Part shown: piece after piece, positions 12,915 to 28,981 of the stretch | How the letters are laid out: every line of letters begins with the position of its first letter | Position numbering within the stretch: the stretch's first letter is position 1 | Source of the DNA: Pterobdella sp. o SKG-2022 | Lineage: Eukaryota > Annelida > Clitellata > Hirudinida > Piscicolidae | NCBI GenBank assembly: GCA_964035795.1 | Contig: OZ038321.1 | Coordinates: 5,756,996-5,820,995, forward strand | Reading direction: 5' to 3' | Length of the DNA: 64,000 bases | Translations under genes and position numbers: made by a program | Notes under the pieces: generated by a model | What the model saw: the letters and a program-made list of their open reading frames with translations, nothing else | Database searches by the model: none | What the model was told of the DNA's origin: nothing

Positions 12915-14170
12915 GAATGTGGCACGATAACTTCTTGTGTCTCTCTTCTGCCTTTTTCCGGGATTCTATTGTAAAATATTATGTTTATGCAAAAGTTAAG
13001 TTTAATTTATTTTCGAAGTTTTGTCAAAATAGCTATTTACCAACAGCTTTTTTTATTGTGTTTCAACAATATTTTTCGAAAGCTTCAAGGTTTGATCAAG
13101 ATAGCTTTTGTTTCAAGCAGATATTCAAGAAACTCGAACAGACTTACCGACAGTCACATTCTTCTACTGATTTTAATCTATGGCTTACTTCTAATTATTG
13201 TTGGTTTCTTTACTCTAAACATGTTTTTTCTTATTTCATATATTTTTTATTAAATCAACTTTTAACTCAAAATTTCGTTAGAAAAGTCCTAATGAGTTAC
13301 TAAATAAAAAAACCATTTTTCTTTTCTTTTCTTTTCAGTACTTACATGACTTCAACTGAAAAAATTTTATCTATTAGAGCTCACTCACGCCCAATCCAAT
13401 TTTCTTCCGCTCAAGTTTTTCTTCTCTCTTCGTCTTCTTGGAAGATTTTTCTCCCAGCTCTTTTTTTGATTAAGCTAAAATTATTAAATTTGTCTTTGTT
13501 TTCTACTTTTGAAATCATTCTTCCATATCTCGTTAAGGAACACTTCATTTTCTACCCTGTTATACTTAGTTTTGTTAAATCCTTTTTTAACTAATTCCAA
13601 ATTCCTTTTTATTCAAATTTGTATTATTTTGCTTTGTTTTCAGACCCATCTGTTATTTATTATTATCAACTTGTCTTTTTTTTTCTGAAATTTTTTAAAA
13701 GGTTGTTACCATTAAACTCTACTTTTATCTCGATAGCAAAAATGTCTTACCACCTTCTCAGTCTGGCTTTCATGAGTTTCGCTTTAATGAAACCTTTTTT
13801 CTCAAAGTTCATAAGAATGCTATACTAGTTTCAGCCTTTGGTAATCTTTTCTTTATTTTCTTCAATGAATTCTCGTTTGCTTTCGACACTGTCGACTATT
13901 CTCTTTTAGTAAAATATCTTCATTCTTTTTTCGGACTTTCTGGTTTTCTCAAACAGGTCTGTCTCAGTATGTGTTCATAAATCATTTTTTTACTCTTTCT
14001 CTGCTTCCTAAGATACCTAAGACTTTATTGAAGGTTCTTTGCTCTTCTGGATTATCTCTTTACCTTTCTTCCCTTGTTATTAGTTTAGGCTTTATTCTTG
14101 ATTCATTTTTGTCTTTTAAATTTTGCATAAAATTCGTTGATTTCAATGTTTTTTCATCTTCGTTAAATTG
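12915..14170 (+). mobile_element. CR1/L2-like LINE, family 1, middle fragment
   Basis: The plus strand reads SRFDQDSFCFKQIFKKLEQTYR (near 13090-13150), matching a segment at about 55400 in the family-1 copy at 54230-57360. It then reads QSGFHEFRFNET and EFSFAFDTVDYSLLVKYL (13760-13920), the RT motif-A region. The YADD region and 3' end are absent here. A detached 3' end of the same family lies at 15365-15590. Stops and frameshifts are abundant. Confidence 0.7.
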
Positions 14171-14240
14171 AGCTAACTTTTCTTCAGTCACTTACTCTAC
14201 ATTCAAGGTTTTTGTTTGCTTTCTCATTTTATCTAAAATT

Positions 14241-14372
14241 ACCAGGTTCGAACTCGCGTTGGTCGACAACTAGCACCTGCTCCACTGTGTGTTTTCGCTA
14301 CATTAAATCTGTAGCAAGTACTTTGGTCTATATGGAAAAGCGCTCTATAAATACCCTATTACATTACTACAA
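14241..14372 (+). mobile_element. tRNA-derived SINE, 5'-truncated copy (possibly extending to about 14450)
   Basis: It starts at a box-B-like GGTTCGAACTC and continues through CCACTGTGTGTTTTCGCTACATTAAAT, split here as CCACTGTGTGTTTTCG plus CTACATTAAAT, to GCGCTCTATAAATACC. The same order occurs on the minus strand at 49361-49543, where the tRNA-like head is complete. The following block (14400-14450, AGTGGCATTAACTTCAAGAG) recurs at 44925-44966, so the tail may extend further. Confidence 0.65.
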
Positions 14373-14572
14373 TCAACTAATAATAAAATCAATTAGGAGA
14401 ATGATTATAGTGGCATTAACTTCAAGAGTTTCTAGACTACTGAGTATTATGAACTTTGAATGCAATGTAACTTAATGTAAGTTTTCCTAGATATGACAAT
14501 AAAAAAAAACTATGCGTATAACTAAATAAACAAAAGAGTTAACTAAGATTATGTGAAAAGAAGATCTGTTGT

Positions 14573-15005
14573 TTGAAACAAAAGCAATCATAATGATATT
14601 TATATAAATGACATTTAGAAAACTGAGTTGATTTTATGAAGGTATGAAAATAAATAAATCTGTGATAATAAACAAAAAAACATATATAGATAAAACTTTA
14701 AATGAAAAATTTTGAGCAATAAAATGTTAATTTTAGACAAAATTTGAACAACTTCATTGTCTTCATCTTTTTTCTTCAATGGGACTTCCACATCATCAAA
14801 ATTGAAACCAGAAATTTCTTACCTTTTTCTTATTGTTACATTCTTTGATATTAATTAAATGATAATATTTTTTTTTTATCTTTTATAGAATTTTCATCAA
14901 AGTAATGCCAGCCTTTATTACCCCCAAAAAACTGGAAAATTTATCTTTGTAATTTTGTTTTTGCATAAAATGAAATTGTTGATATTCACAATTTATTTTC
15001 TTTCT
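14573..15005 (+). repeat. Dispersed repeat, inverted copy of 57700-58170
   Basis: Read against the reverse complement of 57700-58170, the sequence matches over most of its length. Shared blocks include AATGTTAATTTT, GACAAAATTTGAACAAC, a TTTCTTCAATGG block, ATTGAAACCAGAAA, and GCC(A/T)GCCTTTATTACCCC with near-identical spacing. I see no coding capacity. It may be a non-autonomous element or a segmental copy. Confidence 0.65.
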
Positions 15006-15219
15006 ATTGAAAGCAAATTATCCGAAATCATCCAAAAAAAAGTAGTTCTTGTATGTTATTGTAATAAGTTATCGAATTTTGAAATAAAATTGCGAAATTA
15101 TCTTAAATAAAAATAATTTGACATTTTCTAAGGAATCATATAGTTTTTAAGTATAAAAATCGACTATTCGAGTCGCCATTATAACTTCGACTGGCCACTT
15201 TCAATTGGCGCCAATCTAC

Positions 15220-15345
15220 CTGACTTCAATCTTGCTTCTTTTAATATAGTCTTCAATGAGCTGTCAGCCTTGTTTCTCTTAAAGTCTCTTATATCATTCC
15301 TTCCCTTTTCACACTTTAGTGGCTTTCTCTCAAATATAGATTTAT
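15220..15345 (-). CDS. Possible ADAMTS-like prodomain/linker exon
   Basis: The minus strand is open and charged: RKPLKCEKGRNDIRDFKR, then a Lys/Arg-rich stretch ending ARLKS before a GTAGAT donor at 15219. A single Cys in KCEKG could serve as a cysteine-switch residue of a metalloprotease prodomain. The acceptor is unclear: one choice (15345) is out of phase with the preceding exon, another (15328) fits phase 0 but has a poor pyrimidine tract. The exon ends in phase 1, while the first catalytic exon at 4842 starts in phase 0, so at least one exon between them is unseen. Confidence 0.4.
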
Positions 15346-15364
15346 CTACAAAATTTGTTGTTTC

Positions 15365-15590
15365 ATGAATACAATTTTTCATTGTTATTTTTTCTTTCAT
15401 TTCTCTTACCTAATTGAATTTTATATCCTCTTTCATCCAAGATCCTGCAGTCCTCCTTTCCTTATTTTGATCTTTTCCTTTTTTTTAATCAAGTTTTTCC
15501 ACTTTTTTTGTGAATTTCTCAAAAAATATTTTTTCAAATTTTTGGCACTTTTAGCGCAACAAAAAAAGCGCTAAATAAATGAATTTTTAC
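15365..15590 (+). mobile_element. CR1/L2-like LINE, family 1, 3' end
   Basis: A T-rich sense strand ends in CEFLKKYFFKFLALL-like coding. An 8-bp stem follows (TTTAGCGC at 15550-15557 pairing with GCGCTAAA at 15568-15575), then AATAAATGAATT. The layout matches the 3' end of the 54230-57360 copy (9-bp stem, then GATAAATAATTCATT). The stem bases differ but pairing is kept. Confidence 0.6.
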
Positions 15591-15711
15591 ATTAAAATTT
15601 GTGAAGGTAGTATAGTTCAGCCCCATAAAATTAACCAATAACATTTATGAATTTGTATTTATAAATATGAATAATTTTTTTGTAAATTTATTAAGGAAAG
15701 ATTTAATTAAC

Positions 15712-15911
15712 CTCATCGTTTACTTGAACCCACAATTCCTTGCCGTCAACCAACATGCATCCTAACTGTAAAATCCGGATAATAAAAAAAAGAAAAATTT
15801 ATGTGATAATAATTATAAGAATAATAAAAATGATAAACAACTAACAATAGTGGAATCGTTGAATTTGATGAAGGAAGAGAAAGCATCTACGTTTTGATAA
15901 ACTTCAAAGTC
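15712..15911 (-). CDS. ADAMTS-like protease, two prodomain exons
   Basis: Exon 15846-15911 (66 bp) reads DFEVYQNVDAFSSFIKFNDS plus two residues, between a TTTGAAG acceptor and a GTTAGT donor. Exon 15712-15765 (54 bp) reads LGCMLVDGKELWVQVNDE, between a TTTTACAG acceptor and a GTTAAT donor. Both are phase 0 and join in frame to the exon at 18912-19087. The pattern of short beta strands and a single Cys fits a reprolysin prodomain. Confidence comes mainly from phase consistency and from the catalytic exons downstream on the same strand. Confidence 0.65.
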
Positions 15912-16099
15912 CTTCAAATAGGTTTATAAAAAATTGTATGTTTGTATACAACACTTGTCGATTTGCACAAATTTTTAAAAAATTTGCTTAATTATGGAAC
16001 ATGATTTCTGGTACCTCAATTTATTCGTTATTATAAACCATACTACACATGAATTGTTTGAATAATAATGATTTTTCACTAGCCACAATAAAATGAGTA

Positions 16100-16160
16100 T
16101 GTTTAAGAACACTAATAACTTTATTAAGATACAAAGTTTTTCGCTAACAAAGTTACATTT
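16100..16160 (-). repeat. Short dispersed repeat, copy 3 (inverted)
   Basis: The reverse complement contains a TAACTTTGTTAGCGAAAAAC block followed by TTTGTATCTTAATAAA, matching the repeats at 1205-1275 and 57615-57675 with a few substitutions. Confidence 0.45.
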
Positions 16161-16899
16161 TGAAGTTACTCAACTTCATTATGCTGATTAATCATTCATC
16201 CAAGTCATGAAACATGTGGTATGTAGAAAAAGCAAAAACTTGCTTTTCACGCATTTTCAAATGCTCCAAAAAACCTCTATGAAACTAAAAAACAAAAGCC
16301 ATCAGCTCCCAGTAGCTTTCAAAAGCACAGAGTGTTAAGAAGGTCTAGATTTTATTTCCGTTTTACATTCATTTTATTTGAAATAAGAGAGCTGGAATAT
16401 TAGATACTTAAAATGGTAAGGATATATAGTTTTGTGAAGAATAAGGATAAGAAAAATTGACATTTAAAGTAAGCAATGTATAATAATCAAGGTGCAAGAT
16501 TTAAAGAGTTTAGGTGAAAGGTTCAAGTTATGGCGGTTTTGGAAAGAAATAAAATGAGAGGTGTTGATATATTTATTAAAAGTCATTATGAAAAAGTTTT
16601 ATGAATTATAAGACTTTTGATAAGGTTAAGGGAATAGTGTTGCTTTTTAAGAATAAGGTAATAAGAGTAGTTTTTTCTCACGTGCCGCAGTGTGGAAGAA
16701 AAAAAAATTGTATAGTGATATGGCTAAGAGCAGTGGTGGAGGAGCTTTTGATTTGAGTAAGGTGGAGAAAAGTGTGATATTTGGTAGTGGAATAATAAAA
16801 TGAAAGAAGTTGTTGTTGAAAAAAAGTTTTCAAAAATTAATGTAAGAATAAAAACAAAGAAAATAAAATATATTATAGGTAAGTTAAAAGGTGAGCCAA

Positions 16900-18670
16900 T
16901 AAAGCCGTGGCCACAGCTATGAGGGATATAACAGAAAATGAATTAGATGAGTACTACAAAAACGTAATATTAAATATAAATTTTTAGAATGAAGAAAAAA
17001 GAGGTTGATTTGAAAGAAAGTATATAAGAAGAGAGGATGGTTAGGGATTTGTCAATCAAGAGAAAAGCAAAATACTGAACTTCATATAGGAAGTCTAATA
17101 ATTGTGAAGTATAACGAATGGGAAAAATATATGAGATAATTAAACATGAGATGCTCTACTAGATGAAAAATCAGAAATGCCTATAGATGATTTAGAAGTA
17201 ATCTCAGCAATAAGATGTCAAAAATTGGCAAAATTTTTAGTCTTTCAATGTTCATCGTAAAGATGATTAAAGCCAATAGAAAAGTTGAAACTGAGATGTT
17301 GAAAAAGTAAGGTTAGGTTATACTCGACGTTTAAAGCATCTACACAGAATGGAAAAGTAGCTTTATACTTAAACTTTACAAAAACAAAAATAACGTGAGA
17401 GACTGGCTTATACCGAGAAAAAAATATATGAGAACATGGAATAAAAATTTTCACAATAGTGTTCAAAAGAATTGTAAAGAATTTGGTAATTGCTGATGAA
17501 TCTCAATTCAGGCCAGATGAGGGCACATGAGAGGCCTTATTTGTTTCAAAAAGGTTGCAGTTGAAATAAAGATAAAAAACTAAAAACCTCTGTAATTGTT
17601 TATGAACCTAGAAAAAGTGTTTGATATGGTGTCAGGAAAAGTTATAAAATGAGCAATAAGAAAGACAGCTGTTCTAAAGATTGTAGTACTAGTGGTAATG
17701 AGTATGTATAGGGGAACTAGAGCTCGAGTTAGGGTTGAGAATGATCTATCAGGAAAGTTTTATGAGACCGTTGGTGTGGATCACGGATCTGTTTTCAATA
17801 TATATTGTTGTCTTAGCAAAAAATTATAAAGACGATTCAATGCAAAAAATTGTATATACAGATGATTTAGTTTTTTTGAATCATAACAAGTCAAATTTAA
17901 GAAAGAAATTCTTTGTATGAAAAAAGTTTTTGAAGAAAAGGGTTTGAGAATTAACATTTCAAAAGCTCAAGTCTTGATAATTAGTTTAGTATAGAAAATT
18001 CAAAAAATAAAAATGGATCCATGGGGAGTTTGCAGTAAACGAAGGATGGCTAATATATTTTCAGTGTGCGATTCCTGGATCCATGCTAGATGTGCAAAAA
18101 TTCCAAAAGTGTTCGCAAAGGCAGCAAAAGATTTTAAAAGTAAAAGTAGCACGGACCTAACCAAGTACCCTGTATAATATTCATGGGGTAATGTTGAGAT
18201 AGTGCAATTATTTTGTTTTTGAGAAGTGATATAAAAGCTAGCAAAGATTGTAAAAAACCGGTTATATCAATAATGAAAACAGGCTGAGCGGAGTTTAAAG
18301 AATGCAGTAGTATTTTATTATCTGAAGAGTGCGACTTTATTCAAGCTGTTAGATCAGCATTGCTGTATGGGAATGAGGTTTGGTGACTAAACAAAATGAG
18401 TTTAATTATCTTGAAAAAACAAAAAAATCTATAGTGTTAGTGATTTGCGGGATAAAGCATTTCAAGAGCAGATATTTACGGCAGGTTGGATTTGGAGAAA
18501 TGGTTGAAACATTGGCTGAAGTGTGAGATTTTTTGGCTATGAAATGATGGAGAAGAAAAAAAATTTATTGAAAAAGCTATTCAAATTGTGACATAGATGG
18601 TTTTGAAAAAAAGGGTGAAACGAACATTAAAAAGAAGAGTAAAAGTAATGAAAATTTTTGAAGTTTTTTT
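16900..18670 (+). mobile_element. Strongly decayed endonuclease-reverse transcriptase LINE
   Basis: Around 17560-17900 the plus strand reads FDMVSGKVI, then MYRGTRARVRV and SGKFYETVGVDHGSVF, then DDLVFLNHNK. This is the RT motif A to motif C region of a widespread LINE group that usually has MY.N.RSRVRV and VGVHQGSVLSP. Its catalytic YADD has become YRDD- or YTDD-like depending on the frame. A Cys-containing segment follows at 18040-18130, where such elements carry a zinc-knuckle-like insert. There are many stops. The left boundary is a guess; the sequence is purine-rich from about 16400. Confidence 0.6.
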
Positions 18671-18911
18671 ATGAAAAAATATGCTTAAAATAGGAAAAAT
18701 GTTAATTAAAAGCTTATATGATTGTAAAAATATATTTAAATAGAGTGAACATGGTCATTCTACAAATAGGGAAAACAAAACTGGAATAAAACCCTGATAT
18801 CTTCCTATCTAAATAAGTAACTAATAATTGAGTGATAGATATTTTTAAGAAAACAAGTATAATATAACTAAAATTATTCACACTGAAATTCATACAAAAA
18901 TCACCACATAC

Positions 18912-19087
18912 CTCATCAACTTGCATTTTCTTGAGCTTAGAATTTTCATACACATACACAGGAGCGGAAGAGGTAATTAATTTGTTCTTATGTAGGGTCA
19001 TCTTGGGAGAATTTTCCTTGATTTTCAATTTTAACTCCAACTTATCTTGTTCCTCATCGCCAAGTTCTATCACTTGAAACTCGATTT
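18912..19087 (-). CDS. ADAMTS-like protease, upstream prodomain exon
   Basis: The 176-bp exon reads EIEFQVIELGDEEQDKLELK, followed by a Lys-rich segment, SSAPVYVYEN and LKKMQVDE. The acceptor is CATACAG (phase 1 in) and the donor is GAG|GTATGT at 18911 (phase 0 out). The EFQV...L.L.L pattern is typical of the start of ADAM/ADAMTS prodomains. It joins in frame to the exon at 15846-15911. The signal-peptide exon further 5' (higher coordinates) was not found, and an RTE-like LINE occupies 20-24 kb. The acceptor tract runs into the (CTAT)n microsatellite. Confidence 0.68.
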
Positions 19088-19102
19088 CTGTATGTATGTA
19101 TT

Positions 19103-19182
19103 TATCTATCTATTTATCAATCTATGTATCTATCTATCTATCTATCTATCTCTATCTATCTATCTATTTATCTATCTATCTA
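19103..19182. repeat. (CTAT)n microsatellite
   Basis: Mostly CTAT/TCTA repeats with a few interruptions, directly upstream of the protease exon at 18912-19087 in transcript terms. Confidence 0.9.
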
Positions 19183-19552
19183 GTTAATATTTAAAAAAAT
19201 TATACGTTCAGAGAGGCATACAGGGACAAAATGCAATAAAAACAGACAAAAATTTAACAGATTCATAGAAAAACTCAACTAATTAACGAAATTGATTGAC
19301 TGTTATTTCAACTCAAATACTATTATACTTTGACTGTCAATCGTTTAAACTATATGTTATAAAGTCTTGATTATTTACGTATGTTTTTCACAACACAATC
19401 ATTCACTCGTGATTCAACAGTCATTTATATACTTTCCTAATTTTTATTATTTTTTTTTCATTATTATGTTTTTCATTTCATGCTTCATTGCTGTTCGACC
19501 ACATCGAACAATAGATCGTATACATGCCTGTGTTTGTGCGTACGTTTAGTCA

Positions 19553-19605
<53 letters not shown>

Positions 19606-19900
19606 GCACGAGGTAAAATGCCATCCATTAAATTTTGAAGTTTTCACAGGTTTAAAGTTGAATTTTGTAATTGAAAAATGGTTTAAAATAATTAATGTAA
19701 CAAGTTGATAGTAATTTATTTCAAAAAATCTCATGTTGGATAAGTACAAAAGTTTAAAATAGGCTCGTATCACACCGAAATAACTTAAAAATTTTTAATT
19801 AGTGATATAATTATTTAATGCATAAATAAAACAATAAAAAAGTATTCAAAATTTGGAGAAATCAAGTCTTTTAATGCTAAATTTGGATGTAAACAAAATT
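19183..19900. other. AT-rich sequence with a (TG)n tract
   Basis: No gene is recognised. It contains the (TG)n tract at 19555-19603. Confidence 0.4.
19555..19603. repeat. (TG)n microsatellite
   Basis: Uninterrupted TG dinucleotides, about 49 bp. Confidence 0.95.
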
Positions 19901-19959
19901 GGCGGTTGAGCGGTTAAAAGTGAAAAGTATTAATTTTAATTGGCTGTGGAGAGAAAACT

Positions 19960-20131
19960 TCAAAATTTCAACAAAAGCCATCAACAAAAAGCCTACATAA
20001 AGATTTCAAGAAACTTCGCCTAGCTGATCACTTGCAAGTCAAAAGAAGAACACCACACCAGATCCATAGATAAACTGCTCAGAAGTTGTGCACCCGCCTT
20101 ATGGTGGATAAATGCACAAAAGGAAGGAAAG
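19960..20131 (+). mobile_element. 3' remnant of the RTE-like LINE of 20.6-24 kb
   Basis: The last 40-45 bp before the (TG)n (GTGCACC, GC, GTGGATAA, then a CGCAC-like block) align with the last 40 bp before the (TG)n of the fuller copy (24004-24040). This suggests a severely 5'-truncated copy with the same (TG)n tail. The remaining 130 bp are too short to assign safely. Confidence 0.45.
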
Positions 20132-20305
<174 letters not shown>

Positions 20306-20647
20306 CCCGCGAAACGTGTTCAAAAGCTCCGATGTTTTTTTTGAGTTTTATATTGGATACATTGCGAATTTTTTGTTAAAAAACGTTTGTACAAGTTGTT
20401 GAAATATAAGTTTTTGGAAATTGAGTAGATACCGCTTCAAAATTTTGAAACAAAAAAGTTATTTTTGAAACGCAAAACGAAGTTCACAGGTGAAACAGAG
20501 CGGATTAAAAAAAGAACATAGAAAGCTGGCTCAAACTTAATTACCTAACTTATACATCAACTTAAAAAATATATGAAACAAACATCCAAATATATTCAAA
20601 AAGCATTAAACACAGAAAAGTAACTGCGTATTGCTGATAACGTACCA

Positions 20648-25369
<4,722 letters not shown>

Positions 25370-26090
25370 CAACCGAAATCTATATTAGAGCTGAGCCAAA
25401 TGTCCCGCCCAATGATGAAGGTTATCTTTGACGGTATCTTTTATGTCGCGGTTATTTGTCTTTGTACGAATCCAGGTGGTTGATTTTATATCAAGTAGTG
25501 TTATTCCTAGAAATGCTCGCTACATTTTTCTTTGAGCTATGCAGAGTGCTTCTAGTTTGGTGTCACTCAGCAACCATAACTGGCTCCGTAAGTTAGAATG
25601 ATTTTTTCAAAAATTTCCCCTCTATGCTTCTGGTTTAACCTTTTCATTTACCAGTATAATTTTGAAACGACAAAAATCTGACCAGCCTAGACCTATTCTT
25701 ATGTGTAATTCTATTGCCTGGTCATGATCGTATGTTATTGTTCAGCTTAGGTATATATATTTTTTAGCACTCAATTTTTTTCTTGTTAATTTTTATTGTG
25801 TTTTTATTTTCAGTAAATTCATTGCGCATTATTTTCATTTTAGCTGTTTTAATGGTTAGGCCTATTTTATTTTTTTATTTACTGGTGTCTTTAACAGGCT
25901 TCTCTATTTTGTTAATAACTTCATAATTTAAAACTATGGCTATACAATCTCTATCATTCTGATTAACATAGTTTTGTTGCATAGCTATTCAAAACTTTCA
26001 TACCGAAGCCTTTAACTGAGCCTTCGAGAATTGAGAGTCTGACACATACGTATTTTATACTGATTTTTTCAATTTTTGCTCACTACAGAA
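25370..26090 (-). mobile_element. Decayed endonuclease-reverse transcriptase LINE, C-terminal half
   Basis: The minus strand, across several frames, reads GLTIKTAKMKIMRN (the LxIN..KTK.M element after motif C), then KINKKKIE, then FTFDHDQAIE-like and IRIGLGWS-like remnants. An AQRKM...ITLLD...IRTKT segment and WAGHLAQL follow. This order is diagnostic of a common arthropod/metazoan RTE- or Jockey-like LINE. It has many stops and no intact domain. Confidence 0.6.
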
Positions 26091-26235
26091 CCCAGACCGT
26101 AATTTTTTGATTTTGACGAAAAAAGGTGTTAATTGCAGTTTTTCAAATGTATTATGTGTTTCTGCGATACCTTCGTTTTCTGTAGACGAAGTATGTTTAT
26201 GTTGAATCCGATGAATAAAATTTTAATACTTATAT

Positions 26236-26575
26236 TTAAGTGTAGACTGGGTATGTTTCAAAATATATATCAGAAGAATTTATACCTATTTCCGAAATAG
26301 CTGTAAGGCAAAAGCTTAGGTCTTTGGACTCAAACAATTTATGTCTCCAAGTCAAAGATGTATAGTATTGAAAAGCGTAGGGTTGACATTGTAGGTCCAA
26401 CTTAGTGGAACAGCTTGCCCGAAGGCTTAAGAAGGGCCAAGAATTGAAGGATTTTATGAAAGAATCAAAAAAAACTTTTTGAAAAACCAAGTTTCTATAA
26501 TCTATTATTATACTAAAGTACTAAATTCATACATTTCAAGTGATGTTAAAACTCCTTGAGTTAACATCACTTGAA
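26236..26575 (+). mobile_element. CR1-like LINE, third family, 3' end with hairpin
   Basis: The plus strand encodes a C-terminus with WNSLPEGLRRAKN and KKTFEKPSFYN-like remnants, as at CR1/L2 protein ends. A perfect 15-bp inverted repeat follows (TTCAAGTGATGTTAA at 26535-26549 and its complement at 26561-26575, 11-nt loop). A related copy on the minus strand at 37740-38040 shares the WNSLPEGLR region. Confidence 0.6.
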
Positions 26576-26582
26576 AATCACT

Positions 26583-28981
26583 TCGTAAATTATTATTATT
26601 ATGGGCTTTCTCAAGGCTAAACTTGGTACCGAGCTTTTATCAAAAGCCTAGGGTGACCAAAAACTAATTTTCTTGACTTCTTTCCAACCCTTTTTCAAAA
26701 TAAAACCACTACCAAGTAAGGCTGCTTTTTGTATTTTTTCGAAAGATATATTTACGCCAATGAGTTTAAGATAATTAGTTAATTTATTTGTTATTTTTCC
26801 TAAAGCACCTATTGCCACCGGAATTACTGTTGTTTTCACCTTCCATAACCTGGATAATTCTCTGGTCAATTCTTGGTGTTTTTCTATTTTTTCTTTTTCT
26901 TTTATTTCTGTTTGAATAACTCCTGGTAGAGCAATGTATGTCTATAATATAGTATTCTTTTATATCTTTCTTAATGAAAACTATGTCTGGGCGTTTTGCC
27001 TTGATTAATTTTTCTACATAAATGTTAAAATCCCATAATATTTTAACTTGCTCGTTTTCTATGACAGCTTTCGCTTTGTGCTCATAGCAATGTTTTGAAA
27101 AATTTGTACAGATTTTTCAAGATACTGACCCACTCTATCATGTCTGTTTTTGTACTTTGAGGGCGTCGGTATTGAACAACCAGAAACAAGATGGTCTATT
27201 GTTTTTAATTGCTTATTGCAAAATTGACAAATAGATTCCACGCCATTATGGATTATATTTGTTTGAAAATTTCTAGTAGACAGACTGATCCTGAGCTGCA
27301 AATATGAATTCTTCTATCTACGTCCATGAAGTGATTTATCATGCCACTTTTCGGCAAGCTGATTGAGGCATCTGGCTTTGAAGACTCTTTGTTTTCCGGG
27401 CGCTTTCATTTGGTATAAACTGGTCACAATCGATTACAATATTTAATTCTTCCATAATTTTCAACACTTCTTTCGTGACTGAATGTAACTTTTTGAACTT
27501 TCATGGTGTTTAACTAATTTCATCTTCGATTCCCTTTATTTCTAGGAATATAGAGACGATTCACATCTGATTTTTGATGATGCATTCTATGTATGGTCAA
27601 CTGTTTTCTGATTTTTATGTCAATTCTTTTTAACTCACCTAAATTCCAATTAATACTATTAAAGCTATAAGTTACTAATGTGAGAGCTAAAGAATGAATT
27701 GCAATTATTCTATTTTTTGAATTTAACGCTGTGTTAAATATTAATCTTACACGTTTTATAGGCTCTTCTTTCCTTTTTTTCTTTCCTTTTTCCATGTTCG
27801 ATTCCATTGCTTTCATTAGCTTCAAGGTACTTATACGTTTAATCCTGCTCCAAATCTTTTATAATATTTTTGTTGCCAATTATTTAATCTTTAGTTTTAA
27901 TTAATTTATCACGTTTAAAACTAGCTTTAGCACATTTATTTAGCCCAAACTCCATACCATTGTCATTCCTAAACACCTTCACTGTTTTAATTAAGCCTTC
28001 AAGTTTATTGTCATTACTCCCATATAATTTAGTATCATCCATGTAGAATAAATGGTTTTTTTTTATTTTGTATTTTGTATCCATATTTAGTTCTATTGAT
28101 AAAAAGAGTAGTTATTATTTTATTATTATTATTTTTATTTGTAGGGCACGCAGTTTGCAAACTAGGTTTGCTGCAGAGGCGCTGTTCTAATCAGAAGGGC
28201 TATGAGAAAGAAATTTGGCTATAAAGATGCGTTTTAACATTGTTTCATAGTTAAAGCAAGAAAATTAATGAGTAGAGAAGAGATCTTATGAAGATGAAGA
28301 GATTTTATTATCCATGAATGAGGCACACTATCAAAGGCTTTTTTTTAGTCAATCCAGGCTGTACTTAGATTCCGGGCTCTACTTTTCATTTTTTTCATAA
28401 TCATTCTGTTTACCAAAAGTTGATCTTTGCAGCCATACGATCTTTTTTTACACCCTTTCTGTTCTAATGAAAAAATTTTATTTTTTTCTATGTGCTTGTG
28501 CACTCTTTCTGTCATGATTGACGTGAGCAGTTTATATGTGGTGAGTAAGCGATAGTTTTTCGGATCTTATCTATAGTTCTCGATTTCATTCATTAATTTC
28601 TTTTTCCATTTTGGTATATTCTTTTCAATTGTATTTTTTTCTGGTTTTATACCACATTTTTGATGTAGCGTAACAAAGAGAGTTTTAAACTTTTGGGTTT
28701 GTTTGATTTTTATTAAGGGTTCTCTTTTGCTCATTTCATATATTTGACAACAAATAATTCTTCTATAATCTCTTGTTTCAACTGATCAACCGCTCTTTGT
28801 CTGACCATGTAATTTTGTTCACCACTATAATCATAAATTAACCGTTCTTCTTGTTCACATGTTCCACCCACTTCATCATTGCAACTTTTATTACCATTAT
28901 TTTCAAGCTCACTTATTTCCTTTACTTCATCCCCAGTTTCTTCTTTTCTACCATTAACCGAATAATTTCTTGTTATTTTAT
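26583..28981 (-). mobile_element. RLE-type LINE, copy A (5'-truncated, with nested insertion)
   Basis: Minus-strand order: an ORF segment from an Asn-rich tract (about 28980) through KEISELENN and RQRAVDQLK (28750-28900), the RT with STAWID and KKAFDSVPHSWI (about 28330-28390), and HLFYMDDTKLYG (about 28040). A thumb part follows (27520-27825), then a CCHC-like QFCNKQLKTIDHLVSGC, and an RLE domain with KRPDIVFIKK...IIDI and VIPVAIGALGKI (26650-27060). Both the RT and the endonuclease signatures are therefore still visible. Many stops and frameshifts are present. The right end is fused to copy B within an AAT tract, and a family-2 CR1 fragment interrupts the RT at 28118-28246. A short TTA tail lies at 26588-26599. 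Confidence 0.78.
28118..28246 (-). mobile_element. CR1-like LINE, family 2, 3' fragment nested in RLE copy A
   Basis: It is nearly identical to 59545-59655: the GCAAAC/GTTTGC stem (28157-28171), GCTGCAGAGGCGCTG, TCTAATCAGAAGGGC and AAATTTGG(C/T)TATAAAGATGCG. It ends in a TTATTATTATT tail at its left. It splits the RT of copy A between motifs A and C, so it inserted after copy A. Confidence 0.8.
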
